Below, piece by piece: positions 1-9,607 of a stretch of DNA of 34,339 bases. The DNA is from an uncultured Ectothiorhodospiraceae bacterium. Lineage in GTDB: Bacteria; Pseudomonadota; Gammaproteobacteria; Nitrococcales; Halorhodospiraceae. Positions within the stretch are counted from its first letter, which is position 1. Every line of letters starts with the position of its first letter. The notes under the pieces were generated by a model. The model had not been told where the DNA came from. It worked only from the letters and a program-made list of their open reading frames with translations, and searched no databases. The position numbers and the translations under genes are program-made. The stretch spans positions 1 through 34,339 of the forward strand of contig CAJXLI010000011.1 of NCBI GenBank assembly GCA_913055575.1, in the 5' to 3' direction.

Positions 1-62
1 CCGACGCCGCCGGACTGGAAGTGCCCAAGCTGCGGGCCCTCGCGGCCGATCATAGCGACTAG
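1..62 (+). CDS. C-terminal end of an unidentified protein (partial)
   Basis: An open frame enters from the left edge and ends with TAG at 60-62, encoding DAAGLEVPKLRALAADHSD as its last residues. The frame, the stop and the 64-bp gap before ilvD fit the tail of a same-strand upstream gene. The fragment is too short to assign to a family, and it could be a chance open frame. Confidence 0.4.
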   Translation, partial: DAAGLEVPKLRALAADHSD

Positions 63-126
63 GGACCGCGCCTAGCACGACCCTGGATTCCAACCCGCAT
101 TCACGCCCCGCTTTCTGGAGAGTGCC

Positions 127-1821
127 ATGCCTCATAACGAACGCAGCCGCGCTACCACTCAAGGGGTCCGCCGGACCCCCAACCGCGCCATGCTGCGCGC
201 GGTGGGCTTCGATGATGACGACTTCGACAAGCCCGTGGTGGGCGTCGCCAACGGCTTCAGCACCATCACGCCCTGCAACGTCAAGCTGAACGACCTGTCG
301 CACAACGCCGAGGAGGCCATCTTCGCCAGCGGGGCCATGCCGCAGATGTTCGGCACCATTACGATCTCCGACGGCATCTCCATGGGCACCGAGGGCATGA
401 AGTATTCGCTCGTGTCCCGGGAGGTGATCGCCGATTCCATCGAGACCGTGTGCCAGGGCCAGTCCATGGACGGGGTGATCGCCCTCGGCGGCTGCGACAA
501 GAACATGCCCGGGGCCATGATCGCCCTCGCCCGCATGAACATCCCGGCGATATTCGTCTATGGCGGCACCACCAAACCCGGCTGGTACAACGGCGAGGAC
601 CTGACCATCGTTTCCGCCTTCGAGGCGGTGGGCCAATTCCAGGCCAATAAGCTGCCCGAGGCGGATCTCAAGGGCGTGGAGCGCAACGCCTGTCCCGGGG
701 CCGGCTCCTGCGGCGGCATGTTCACGGCCAACACCATGTCCTCGGCCTTCGAGGCCATGGGCATGAGCTTACCCTACTCCTCCACCATGGCGGCCGAGGA
801 CGCCGAAAAGGCCAAAAGCGCCGAGGCCTCGGGGGAAGCGCTGGTGAACGCCATCAAGCAGAGTATCCGCCCGCGGGATCTGATGACCAAAGCGGCCTTC
901 GAAAACGCCATCGCGGTGGTCATGGCCCTCGGCGGCTCCACCAACGCCGTCCTGCACCTGCTCGCCATCGCCAACACCGCCGAGGTGCCGTTCTCCATCG
1001 ACGACGTGGAGGCCATCCGCCGCAAGGTGCCGGTGCTCTGCGACCTCAAGCCCTCGGGCCGCTTCGTGACCAGCGCCTTCCACGAGGTCGGCGGCACGCC
1101 GCAGGTGATGCGGATCCTCCTCGAGCACGGCCTGCTCCACGGCGACTGCCTGACCATCACCGGGCAGACCGTCGAGGAGCAGATCCGCCACCTGCCGCCG
1201 GAGCCCCCGGCGGACCAGGAGATCATCATGCCCTTCGACCGGCCGCTCTACCCGCAGGGCCACCTGGCGATCCTGCGCGGCAACCTCGCCGAGGAGGGCG
1301 CCGTGGCCAAGGTCACCGGGATCAAGCAGCGCCGGATCAGCGGCCCGGCGCGGGTCTTCGACTCCGAGGAGGCGTGCCTGCAGGCCATCCTCGACGACCG
1401 TATCCAGGCCGGCGACGTGGTGGTCGTCCGCCACGAGGGGCCCAAGGGCGGACCGGGGATGCGCGAGATGCTCGCCCCCACCTCGGCGATCATCGGCAAG
1501 GGGCTCGGCGATTCGGTGGGCCTGATCACCGATGGTCGCTTCTCCGGTGGGACCTATGGGCTGGTGGTCGGTCATGTGGCCCCGGAGGCCTTCGATGGCG
1601 GGACCATCGCGCTGGTGGCCGAAGGCGATAGGATCACCATCGACGCCGACGAGAACCGCCTCGAGGTAGCGGTCGACGAGGCCGAGCTCGAGCGCCGCCG
1701 CAGCGCCTGGCAGGTACCGATGCCCCGCTACCGCCGCGGCGTGCTCGGCAAGTACGCGCGCCTGGCCTCGTCGGCCAGCCGCGGGGCGGTCACCGACGCC
1801 GATCTGTTCCCGGAGCAGTGA
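127..1821 (+). CDS. ilvD: Dihydroxy-acid dehydratase IlvD
   Basis: Dehydrates 2,3-dihydroxy-3-methylbutanoate and its isoleucine-pathway homologue to 2-keto acids, the penultimate step of valine and isoleucine synthesis (also feeding leucine and pantothenate), in the cytoplasm. The 564-residue product is full length for the family. Visible Fe-S ligands are Cys50 (TPCNVKLND), Cys123 (GGCDKNMPG) and the Cys in [11 protein letters not shown] near residue 195. Having all three is typical of the [2Fe-2S] IlvD/EDD type. The C-terminal [19 protein letters not shown] segment carries the catalytic serine region. The ATG at 127 follows GGAGAG at 116-121. The gene after it is unrelated and follows an 88-bp gap, so ilvD is probably transcribed alone or with the gene cut off at the left edge. 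Confidence 0.97.
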   Translation: MPHNERSRATTQGVRRTPNRAMLRAVGFDDDDFDKPVVGVANGFSTITPCNVKLNDLSHNAEEAIFASGAMPQMFGTITISDGISMGTEGMKYSLVSREVIADSIETVCQGQSMDGVIALGGCDKNMPGAMIALARMNIPAIFVYGGTTKPGWYNGEDLTIVSAFEAVGQFQANKLPEADLKGVERNACPGAGSCGGMFTANTMSSAFEAMGMSLPYSSTMAAEDAEKAKSAEASGEALVNAIKQSIRPRDLMTKAAFENAIAVVMALGGSTNAVLHLLAIANTAEVPFSIDDVEAIRRKVPVLCDLKPSGRFVTSAFHEVGGTPQVMRILLEHGLLHGDCLTITGQTVEEQIRHLPPEPPADQEIIMPFDRPLYPQGHLAILRGNLAEEGAVAKVTGIKQRRISGPARVFDSEEACLQAILDDRIQAGDVVVVRHEGPKGGPGMREMLAPTSAIIGKGLGDSVGLITDGRFSGGTYGLVVGHVAPEAFDGGTIALVAEGDRITIDADENRLEVAVDEAELERRRSAWQVPMPRYRRGVLGKYARLASSASRGAVTDADLFPEQ

Positions 1822-1848
1822 TCGCCGCGGCGCGTACCGGGGCGGGGC

Positions 1849-1869
1849 CGGCGCCCACCCTCGGCGCCG
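1849..1869 (+). terminator. GC hairpin after ilvD (weak terminator candidate)
   Basis: CGGCGCC (1849-1855) pairs with GGCGCCG (1863-1869) across a 7-nt loop, 28 bp after the ilvD stop. There is no U tract, so intrinsic termination is uncertain. It could only attenuate readthrough into the membrane protein gene. Confidence 0.3.
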
Positions 1870-1909
1870 TCCGCGGCCGTAGGCGGCCGGGGCCAGGGAG
1901 GAGGGCGGC

Positions 1910-2749
1910 GTGTCGGCGCTAGGGCCACGACCCACGGAGCCGGAGGCCTGGCAGCGCTGGGTGCGCGAGGCGGGGGCCCTGCTCCTGCGGCGGCCTGGCG
2001 CCTTCCTGGGCTACACCGCCGCCGTGGCCGCCGCGCTGCTGGCGGCGCACCTGGTCGCCTGGGAGCTGCTGCGGGCGCTGATGACGCTGCTCGTGGTTAC
2101 CGTGGCCCTGGTCCTCTTCGTGCGCCTGGCCCTGGTGGTGGACCACAACCGGGACGCGCGGCCGCTCTACGTCGTCCCGGGGAACCTGGACAGCGCGGTA
2201 GCGATCACGGTGGCCGCTGGGCTCTTCGCAGCCTTCGGGGCACTCAGCCCGGCGCTGTTCAGCCCGCTGGCCGCCTCCCTGGAGGGGGCGCTAACCGGCC
2301 TCGGCCTCTATGAGCCGCGCCTGGAGACAGGGGCGCCGGCGCCGCCGCCGATGCGGGCGCTGCTCATCGGGCCGGTCCTGGTGGTTGGCGGGGCCTGGGG
2401 CGCGGCGGCCCTGGGCGCGGTCACGGCGCTGCTGGCGTTCGGGCAGTGGTTCCTGCTGCCCATGGTGGCGCTGCACGGCGCCCAGCCGGGGATGGCAATG
2501 CTGCTGAGCGTCCGGGCCTACGCCGCCAATCCGGCGGCGATGACGGGGCTGGTCGGGGTGCTGCTCGTCGCCGTAGCGGTGCTGGTCCTCAGCCTGGGCT
2601 GGCTGGCCGTCCTCCTGCTGCCCTTCTTCGGGGGGCTGCTCTACACCGCCTACCGGGATGTCTTCCTCGCTCGCGCCCACAACCACCCGCCGGGCGCGCC
2701 GGTGTACACCGAGGCGGAGCGGCTGGACGGCCTGGACGATCCGGGCTGA
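1910..2749 (+). CDS. Multi-pass inner-membrane protein, BPSS1780-like
   Basis: A 279-residue, very hydrophobic Ala/Leu/Val-rich protein with about five or six predicted membrane spans, roughly at residues 30-52, 55-76, 95-120, 148-170, 175-190 and 210-240. The N terminus is soluble (PTEPEAWQRWVREAGALLLRR) and the C terminus is polar and acidic. The repeated 'W...L..RP..FL' opening and the late YTAYRDVF resemble the BPSS1780/DUF2189-like membrane proteins of proteobacteria, whose function is unknown; this match is from memory and tentative. GTG at 1910 was chosen because GGAGGAGG lies just upstream (about 1896-1903). The gene converges with the small minus-strand gene that ends at 2759. Confidence 0.75.
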   Translation: MSALGPRPTEPEAWQRWVREAGALLLRRPGAFLGYTAAVAAALLAAHLVAWELLRALMTLLVVTVALVLFVRLALVVDHNRDARPLYVVPGNLDSAVAITVAAGLFAAFGALSPALFSPLAASLEGALTGLGLYEPRLETGAPAPPPMRALLIGPVLVVGGAWGAAALGAVTALLAFGQWFLLPMVALHGAQPGMAMLLSVRAYAANPAAMTGLVGVLLVAVAVLVLSLGWLAVLLLPFFGGLLYTAYRDVFLARAHNHPPGAPVYTEAERLDGLDDPG

Positions 2750-2758
2750 GGCCGCCCC

Positions 2759-3124
2759 TCAGCCGTTGACGGCGGTATCCGGGGCTGCCTGCGCCTGGAC
2801 ACCGGCCCGGTGCAGGCAGTTGATCATGTCGCCGATGGCGCCGGCGGCATCGGCCCAGACTGAGTCGCCGTCCACCTGGGCCATCTCCAGGTAGCGATCC
2901 CGCTCCGCCTCCAGGATGGCCTCGAGGCGCTCGGCCGGGAACGGCTGGACGTGCTCCGGGTCGGCGGAGTCGGGCTCCCCCGGCAGGAGGGCGTAGAACC
3001 ACCCCGCCTGCTCGCCCCGGTCGCGATGCGGCGGCACCAGGCCGTGGGCGATGAACCCGCCGGCGACCGCGGTCGCCTGGCCGTACCGATCCGCGTAGTC
3101 CGGGCTGACAAGTGCCGTGAACAT
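2759..3124 (-). CDS. Small acidic protein of unknown function
   Basis: A 121-residue soluble protein with no signal peptide or membrane span (start MFTALVSPDYADRYG). I do not recognise a family. The N-terminal half (YGQATAVAGGFIAHGLVPPHRD) looks globular. The C-terminal half is helical and acidic (ERLEAILEAERDRYLEMAQ). Translation is supported by GGGGAGTGG just upstream of the ATG and by a good promoter at 3196-3224 reading the same way. It lies downstream of tatD on the same strand but has its own promoter, so it is probably not simply part of a tatD operon. Confidence 0.6.
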   Translation of the reverse strand: MFTALVSPDYADRYGQATAVAGGFIAHGLVPPHRDRGEQAGWFYALLPGEPDSADPEHVQPFPAERLEAILEAERDRYLEMAQVDGDSVWADAAGAIGDMINCLHRAGVQAQAAPDTAVNG

Positions 3125-3171
3125 GGCGTTCCACTCCCCGGGGCGCTCGGCCCCTGCGCGGTAGGATCAAG

Positions 3172-3185
3172 GCAGCTTATGCTGC
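3172..3185. repeat. Short palindrome in the 5' leader of the 2759-3124 gene
   Basis: GCAGC TTAT GCTGC is a perfect 5-bp inverted repeat a few bases downstream of the expected transcription start. It could be an operator or a small RNA hairpin in the leader. No regulator is identifiable. Confidence 0.3.
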
Positions 3186-3195
3186 TATGCAACAT

Positions 3196-3224
3196 ATCCT
3201 ACGCGCCTGAGCGGGGAATGTGAA
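3196..3224 (-). promoter_or_regulatory. sigma70-like promoter for the small unknown gene
   Basis: Read on the minus strand, TTCACA (3224-3219) is separated by exactly 17 nt from TAGGAT (3201-3196). This predicts a start near 3189 and a leader of about 65 nt to the ATG at 3124. The AT-rich patch stands out in the surrounding GC-rich DNA. Confidence 0.55.
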
Positions 3225-3246
3225 CAGGTAGTCATGTTTGGGCGCG

Positions 3247-4068
3247 TCACCCCGTCGGCGCGTCCTCGCCGATGCGGAAGAAGCGGCGCGCCACCCGGCT
3301 GGAGGTCTCGGCCAGCTCCGTCACGTCGCGGCCGGTGAAGTGCGCCACGGCGCGGCCGATGTGCGGCAGCAGGCACGGCTCGTTGCGGCGGTTCTTGACC
3401 GGCAGGCCGGCCTCCTGGGGGTCGACGTCCCGCGGCAGCAGGTAGGGGCAGTCCGTCTCCACCATCAGCCGCTCGGCCGGGATGGCCCCGACCGCCTGGC
3501 GCAGGGCCTCGCCGCGGCGCTCGTCGCAGATCCAGCCGGTGACCCCGATGTGCAGCCCGAGCTCGATGTAGTCGCGCGCCGCCTCAGGCCCCTCCGTGAA
3601 GCAGTGGGCCACCCCGTCGACCAGGTGCTCCCGGTGCGCGCGGAGGATCTCGGTGAAGCGCTGGTGGGCGTCGCGCTGGTGGAGGAACACCGGCAGCTGC
3701 AGCTCCGCGGCCAGCTCCAGGTGGCGCTCGAAGACGCGCTGCTGGACCGCCGGCGGCGAGTGGTTGCGGTAGAAGTCCAGGCCCGTCTCGCCGATGGCCA
3801 CCACCTCGTCGCGCGCGGCGAGCTCGCGGAGTACCGACTCCGAGTCGCTCGAGAACGACTGGGCCATATGCGGGTGGAAGCCCGCCGTGGCGTAGAGCCG
3901 GCCCGGGTGCCGGGCGGCGAGGGCCTGCGCGCGCACCGACTCGTCCTCGTCCATGCCGGTGACGACCAGCTGGGAGACCTCCGCGGCGGCGGCCCGCTCG
4001 AGGACCTGTTCCAGGTCCTTGCGGAAGGTGTGGTGGGTGAGATTGGCTCCGATATCGATCCATGCCAT
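3247..4068 (-). CDS. tatD: TatD family 3'-5' DNase
   Basis: Metal-dependent exonuclease/hydrolase of the amidohydrolase fold, implicated in DNA repair and degradation. The 273-residue protein has the true TatD rather than YcfH/YjjV signature: the N terminus MAWIDIGANLTHHTF matches the DIG.NL opening of E. coli TatD instead of the DxHxH of its paralogues. AGFHPH, the metal-binding GETGLDFYRN, HQRDAH, VAHCFT, ITGWICDERRG-like VTGWICDERRG, ETDCPYLLPRD and RRNEP follow in family order. The gene is divergent from the DUF6164-like gene across a 216-bp gap (4069-4284) containing several GC hairpins but no other gene that I can see. Confidence 0.93.
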   Translation of the reverse strand: MAWIDIGANLTHHTFRKDLEQVLERAAAAEVSQLVVTGMDEDESVRAQALAARHPGRLYATAGFHPHMAQSFSSDSESVLRELAARDEVVAIGETGLDFYRNHSPPAVQQRVFERHLELAAELQLPVFLHQRDAHQRFTEILRAHREHLVDGVAHCFTEGPEAARDYIELGLHIGVTGWICDERRGEALRQAVGAIPAERLMVETDCPYLLPRDVDPQEAGLPVKNRRNEPCLLPHIGRAVAHFTGRDVTELAETSSRVARRFFRIGEDAPTG

Positions 4069-4248
4069 AGCCGCGCGAGTCTACCGAGGATCGCCCGTGC
4101 AACGCCAGCCTGGCCGCGCGCAGGCCCGGGGTCGCCTTGCCGCTGGCGGCGCGTCGGGCTCACGGGCGCTAGGCGGCGCGGCCCGGCAGGCCCGAAGGGC
4201 CGCCGTGCGCCGCCGGTGGCCGCCGCAGGCGTCGTCGCGGGGCCGCGT

Positions 4249-4277
4249 TGCCGGCAGCGCAGCCCGGGGTGCAGAAT
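4249..4277 (+). promoter_or_regulatory. Promoter of the DUF6164-like gene, placed for a leaderless mRNA
   Basis: TTGCCG (4249-4254), a 17-nt spacer and CAGAAT (4272-4277). The -10 element ends 7 nt before the ATG at 4285, so transcription would start at or next to the initiator codon. No Shine-Dalgarno lies at normal spacing. Confidence 0.45.
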
Positions 4278-4284
4278 CGGGCTT

Positions 4285-4653
4285 ATGGCCAAGCTCCTGC
4301 TCAACCTGCGCGGTGTACCGGACGAGGAGGCCGACGAGATCCGCGGCCTGCTCGATCAGTACCGCCTCGACTACTACGAGACGCCGCCCAATCGGTGGGG
4401 GATCACCAGCGGCGGGATCTGGCTGCGGGACCCGGAGCAGCACCCCCAGGCGAGGCGGCTGCTGGACGAGTACCAGCGCCAGCGCCTGGCGCGCGTGCGC
4501 GCCGAGCACGAGGCGCTGCGCCGCCGGGGGGAGCTGGAGGGCGTGGCGCAGCGCATCCGGCGCGAGCCAGTGCGCTTCGCGCTCTACGCTGCAGTGATGG
4601 GGGTGATCATCGCCCTCATGACGGTCCCCTTCCTGCAGCTGGCCCTGCGCTGA
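4285..4653 (+). CDS. DUF6164-like small membrane-anchored protein
   Basis: A 122-residue protein. The N-terminal globular part (MAKLLLNLRGVPDEEADEI...) contains a ferredoxin-like 'LLDQYRLDYYETPPNRWGITSGGIWL' stretch. A charged helical middle follows (about residues 48-95), then a single C-terminal membrane span (about 98-118, FALYAAVMGVIIALMTVPFL). This resembles the DUF6164 family common in gammaproteobacteria; the biochemical role is unknown. The frame stays open far upstream, but that stretch is antisense to tatD. The ATG at 4285 gives the conserved MAKLLLNL start. The lack of a Shine-Dalgarno, with a -10 just upstream, suggests leaderless translation. Confidence 0.8.
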   Translation: MAKLLLNLRGVPDEEADEIRGLLDQYRLDYYETPPNRWGITSGGIWLRDPEQHPQARRLLDEYQRQRLARVRAEHEALRRRGELEGVAQRIRREPVRFALYAAVMGVIIALMTVPFLQLALR

Positions 4654-4695
4654 GGCAGGGGCGGCGGCCGAGGCCTCCGCGCCGGCCCCGAGGGC

Positions 4696-4726
4696 TTGGG
4701 CATGGCCGGCACCTCTGTGGTAATCT
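4696..4726 (+). promoter_or_regulatory. Possible slyD promoter
   Basis: TTGGGC (4696-4701) and GTAATC/TAATCT (4720-4726) are 18-19 nt apart in the 111-bp gap before slyD. The elements are only fair matches to the consensus. Confidence 0.35.
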
Positions 4727-4764
4727 GCAAGGGACGTAAACGGTCGTACCGGAGAGTACTTAAG

Positions 4765-5241
4765 ATGCAGGTAGCTAGCGAGAAGGTCGTCACCTTCGAT
4801 TTCACCCTGACCGGCAGCCAGGGTGAGGTGATCGACCAATCCCATGGGGGGCAGTTCGCGTACCTCCACGGGAGCCAGAACATCATCCCCGGCCTGGAGA
4901 ACGCCCTGGACGGCAAGGAGCCGGGCGAGCAGATCAATGTCACCCTGGAGCCGGCGGACGCCTACGGCGAGCGCGACGAGCGGCTCATGCAGAACGTCCC
5001 GCGCGATGCGTTCCCCGAGGAGGCCGAGCTCAACGTCGGTGAGCGGTTCCAGGCCCAGGGCCCGGACGGCAACCCGATCCCGATCACCGTCTCAGAGGTC
5101 GGCGAGGAGGAGGTCACCGTCGACGCCAACCACCCGCTGGCCGGCGAGACCCTGAACTTCGACGTCAAGGTGGTCGACGTCCGCGACGCGACCGAGCAGG
5201 AGCTCGAGCACGGCCACCCGCACAGCGAGGACGCTGCCTAG
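4765..5241 (+). CDS. slyD: SlyD-type FKBP peptidyl-prolyl isomerase/chaperone
   Basis: Cytoplasmic FKBP-fold prolyl isomerase with chaperone activity; family members bind metal and assist folding and metalloenzyme maturation. The 158-residue protein shows the FKBP part (SEKVVTFDFTLTGSQGEVIDQS, IPGLENALDG, PEDAYGER-like PADAYGERD). The inserted IF chaperone domain spans about residues 67-125. The strand DANHPLAGETLNFDVKVVDV then completes the fold. The C terminus is short and only weakly His-rich (HGHPHSED), unlike the long metal-binding tail of E. coli SlyD. ATG at 4765 follows GGAG at 4751-4754. An in-frame ATG at 4696 would add a basic stretch not seen in the family. The protein is strongly acidic, as in halophiles. 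Confidence 0.93.
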   Translation: MQVASEKVVTFDFTLTGSQGEVIDQSHGGQFAYLHGSQNIIPGLENALDGKEPGEQINVTLEPADAYGERDERLMQNVPRDAFPEEAELNVGERFQAQGPDGNPIPITVSEVGEEEVTVDANHPLAGETLNFDVKVVDVRDATEQELEHGHPHSEDAA

Positions 5242-5272
5242 CGGCTTAGGCCACGTCCGTAAGGATCGAGGC

Positions 5273-5304
5273 AGGGCCGGTCCCGCGGGGGTCGGCCCTT
5301 TCTT
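5273..5304 (+). terminator. Rho-independent terminator of slyD
   Basis: AGGGCCG (5273-5279) pairs perfectly with CGGCCCT (5293-5299) and is followed by TTTCTTT, 30 nt after the slyD stop. This is the clearest intrinsic terminator in the window. Confidence 0.85.
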
Positions 5305-5368
5305 TACGTGCTAGGGGGCGGCAACTCGATGTCGGTTGCCTGGCTGCGGTGGGTGCCCCTGACGGGAA

Positions 5369-5392
5369 CGGCCCGGGCACGGGCCCGGGCCG
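5369..5392 (-). terminator. Strong GC hairpin downstream of the porin gene
   Basis: A perfect 9-bp inverted repeat (CGGCCCGGG / CCCGGGCCG, 6-nt loop) lies about 40 nt after the porin stop on the minus strand. It has no U tract, so it may stop or stabilise the porin mRNA's 3' end instead of acting as a classical terminator. Confidence 0.45.
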
Positions 5393-5432
5393 GAGGGAGC
5401 GGAACCGGGCTCCGTGCCCGGTACGGGGCGCC

Positions 5433-6728
5433 CTAGAAGTCCACCTGGAAGCGCGTGGCGACGTAGCTGGCGTCGCCGTAGGCGTCCTGGTCGGCGTCGA
5501 CGTAGTTGAGCATCCACTTGGCGTGGGCCACCGGGTACCAGTTCAGGCCGAGGGTGGTCACCGTCGTCTCGGCCACGCCAGGCGAGCCCACAGTGCCGCC
5601 GCCCTGTAGCGCCTCCCCGGCCAGCTCCTCGGCGTCGAGGCTCGAGTAGCGGGCGACGAGCTCCCAGGCGCCGGGCCCGGTGTTCATGCCGGTGAAGGGG
5701 CTGGCCGGCTTGACCCGGTCGAAGCCGCCGTCGGCCTTGTCGTAGGGCCGGCTCTCGCCGGTGAGGAAGACCCCGCCCTGGGCGTAGTAGGTGTCGACGC
5801 TCGGGTCGCTGCTGTCGGTGCTCACATCAACCTGGCCGTACTCGCTCTGGAAGTGGGCGGGGCCGAGGACCGCGCCGAGTTCCAGCCCGGAGACCAGGGT
5901 GTCGTCCACCGCGATGTCGCCATCGGTCGTCACGAAGTCGTTGGTCTTGTGGACCTCCGGCTCCAGGCCGAGGCTGTAGTCGTCGACGTTGCGCTGGGAC
6001 AGGCTCGCGCCGACGTGCAGGACCTGGCGGCCGTCGCCGGCGTAGACCAGCGGCGAGGTGATCCGGCCGGTGATGGCGCCCGTGCCCCCCTGGTCGATAT
6101 CGAAGACGCCGAGGGCGACGTTGACCTGGTCCTCGCCGTAGTGGTCGGTGAGCATCAGGCCGTGGCTGCGGCCTTGGCTGATGACGCCGTCCGTGAGCAT
6201 GGTCCGGGACATCAGGGAGATGTACTTGCTCGAGGTCTGCTCCTGGAGGCTGATGGGCTCCTTGAAGTGGCCGACCTTGACGCTCGGCAGGGTGCCAAGC
6301 CCGTGGGCCTGGAGGTAGGCGTCCTTGGTGGAGACGTCGCCGTCGCCGAAGTCGATCTGCAGCTTGTAGGCGAGCCACGGCGCCACCGAGCCTTCGGCGA
6401 AGAAGCGGGCCCGGCGCAGCTCGGCGCCCTCCTCGAGGTCATCCCCGCCCGCTACCGCGTCCTCCAGGCTGCTGTCGCTGTCGACGCTGAAGGTCTGGTC
6501 GTACATGATCCGGCCGCCGAACTCGCTGACGTACGGGCTCCAGCTCGCCTGGCCGCCGCCCTCCTGGTCCTCGATCTGGGCCTCGAGCTCGTTGAGCCGC
6601 TGCTCGACGTGGTCGTAGACCTCGCTCTGGGTCTGGGCGTCCGCATGGGGCGCCGCGAGCCCCCCTGCAGCCGCCATCAGCACGGGTGCGGCCGAGCGCA
6701 GGTGTGTCGTCAGCAGATGTCTCGTCAT
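5433..6728 (-). CDS. Phosphate-selective-type outer-membrane porin (OprO/OprP family)
   Basis: Outer-membrane beta-barrel channel of 431 residues. The N terminus (MTRHLLTTHLRSAAPVLMAAAGG...ADAQ) is a signal peptide with likely cleavage after ...HADA. A short coiled coil follows (VYDHVEQRLNELEAQIEDQ), the periplasmic trimerisation element often seen in this family. Alternating amphipathic strands then run to a terminal phenylalanine (RFQVDF), the barrel-assembly signal. Segments such as LAYKLQIDFGDGDVSTKDAYLQ and WELVARYSSLD match OprP-type barrels. The substrate cannot be read from sequence: the family includes phosphate, polyphosphate and general anion channels. I chose ATG at 6728 over 6734 because GGAG at 6740-6737 is correctly spaced only for 6728. 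No phosphate-transport genes are adjacent. Confidence 0.88.
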   Translation of the reverse strand: MTRHLLTTHLRSAAPVLMAAAGGLAAPHADAQTQSEVYDHVEQRLNELEAQIEDQEGGGQASWSPYVSEFGGRIMYDQTFSVDSDSSLEDAVAGGDDLEEGAELRRARFFAEGSVAPWLAYKLQIDFGDGDVSTKDAYLQAHGLGTLPSVKVGHFKEPISLQEQTSSKYISLMSRTMLTDGVISQGRSHGLMLTDHYGEDQVNVALGVFDIDQGGTGAITGRITSPLVYAGDGRQVLHVGASLSQRNVDDYSLGLEPEVHKTNDFVTTDGDIAVDDTLVSGLELGAVLGPAHFQSEYGQVDVSTDSSDPSVDTYYAQGGVFLTGESRPYDKADGGFDRVKPASPFTGMNTGPGAWELVARYSSLDAEELAGEALQGGGTVGSPGVAETTVTTLGLNWYPVAHAKWMLNYVDADQDAYGDASYVATRFQVDF

Positions 6729-6734
6729 GGGCAT

Positions 6735-7210
6735 TACTCCTTGTTGATTATGGAGTTGGCCGAGATCCTCCTCGGATCAACCCTTGGGCGTGATGCGCGC
6801 TGGCGTGAAAAGCAAGAATCAGGCCATGCATGTCGATCGCCAGTGCCTCATGGCCCTCTGGCAGGCCAGCGCAGGGTCTCCGGATCGGCTCCCGGTTGCG
6901 TCTACGGCATGGCAGAGATTGCCCGAGAGATTTGAAAGGCGATTTGCCGTGGGGCTACGGGTCGATGACAGGCCGTGGCTCGGGGGAGGGGAGAGGGGCT
7001 CTTACAGGCGGTGGCCCGGCGAGCCGTGGGCGAGGCCGTCCGGGGGAGGGGTGGCAGTCCGGCCCGAGGGTGCCGGTGGGCCCGGCCTCAGGGGCGAAGC
7101 GGCGCGCCCCCGGCAGGCGCCGCGCGGCACCCGGGTGGCGGGCTCCTCTGTGAGCCGGTGGGCCGGGTCCGTGAGCCGGTGGGCCGGGTCCGGTGTGCGG
7201 CTAGGGGCGC
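6735..7210. other. 476-bp intergenic stretch between porin and typA
   Basis: I see no convincing gene here. The open frames have GC-driven composition and no family resemblance. Next to the porin it holds an AT-richer patch and the inverted repeat CCGAG (6760-6764)/CTCGG (6771-6775) in the porin leader or promoter zone. The middle is G-rich on the plus strand (runs at 6982-6998 and about 7040-7050). A 21-bp tandem duplication lies at 7150-7191, just past the typA stop. Confidence 0.6.
7150..7191. repeat. Perfect tandem 21-bp repeat, two copies
   Basis: The 21-bp unit starting GTGAGCCGGTGGGCCG occurs at 7150-7170 and again, identical, at 7171-7191. It lies 20 bp beyond the typA stop in non-coding DNA. 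Its GC-rich halves could form alternative hairpins in the typA 3' end. Confidence 0.9.
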
Positions 7211-9025
<1,815 letters not shown>

Positions 9026-9030
9026 TCGGT

Positions 9031-9471
9031 TTACCAGGTTCCCGTGTTTTCCATGGAGGCCCAGGGCTCCTGCTCGGGCAGGGGATCGCCGGCCTGCAGT
9101 AGCTCGATGGAGATCCCGTCCGGGGAGCGGACGAAGGCCATGTGGCCGTCCCGGGGTGGGCGGTTGATCGTGATGCCGGCGTCCATCAGGCGCTGGCAGG
9201 TGGCGTAGATGTCGTCGACACGGTAGGCCAGGTGCCCGAAGTTGCGTCCGCCGGTGTACGTCTCCGGGTCCCAGTTCCAGGTGAGCTCGAGCATCGGCGC
9301 CTGCTCGTCGCGGGCCCGCTCGGCGTCGTCGGGTGCGGCGAGGAAGACGAGGGTGAACCGGCCGCGCTCGCTCTCGCGTCGACGGATCTCCACCAGCCCG
9401 AGCTTGTCGCAGTAGAAATCGAGGGACGCGTCCAGATCGCTGATCCGGACCATCGTGTGCAGGTATTGCAT
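9031..9471 (-). CDS. gloA: Lactoylglutathione lyase (glyoxalase I)
   Basis: Converts the methylglyoxal-glutathione hemithioacetal to S-lactoylglutathione in the cytoplasm. The 146-residue single-domain VOC-fold protein has the paired beta-alpha-beta-beta-beta modules. Expected metal ligands are visible: His6 (YLHTMVRI), the Glu in [10 protein letters not shown], the His in [12 protein letters not shown] and the Glu in DGISIELLQ. This matches the bacterial Ni-type enzyme without the extra insertions of the eukaryotic form. ATG at 9471 has GAGGTGG upstream. It is the first gene of a gloA-typA pair driven from the promoter region at 9497-9518. Confidence 0.94.
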   Translation of the reverse strand: MQYLHTMVRISDLDASLDFYCDKLGLVEIRRRESERGRFTLVFLAAPDDAERARDEQAPMLELTWNWDPETYTGGRNFGHLAYRVDDIYATCQRLMDAGITINRPPRDGHMAFVRSPDGISIELLQAGDPLPEQEPWASMENTGTW

Positions 9472-9496
9472 GGCCCACCTCGCACGCCGTCTGCGC

Positions 9497-9518
9497 TGAT
9501 CGATAAACGATCAGTATA
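9497..9518 (-). promoter_or_regulatory. gloA promoter -10 with overlapping palindromic operator-like site
   Basis: On the minus strand TATACT (9518-9513) is a strong -10 element. A perfect inverted repeat TGATCG-ATAAA-CGATCA (9497-9513) immediately follows and would cover the transcription start. The -35 is poor, which would suit regulated expression. The cognate regulator cannot be identified from this window. Confidence 0.55.
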
Positions 9519-9607
9519 CCATTCCCGTAGCGGCCGCGGATATCGCCCTGGATCGCTGTCGCGGCGGGCCTTACGATAAGCCCGTTTACCCGTGGCGGGG
9601 GAGCGCG

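Noticed and set aside
769-1935. Long minus-strand open frame (388 codons) opposite ilvD
   Set aside because: Antisense to a certain gene; its Arg/Gly/His/Asp-rich composition is the usual mirror of GC-rich codons and shows no family motif.
3238-4284. In-frame upstream extension of the DUF6164-like gene
   Set aside because: It runs antisense through tatD and has no recognisable domain; the family start is at 4285.
6979-7000. G-rich run as a G-quadruplex
   Set aside because: Only three clear G tracts of four or more; a fourth would need a GG. Too weak to claim.
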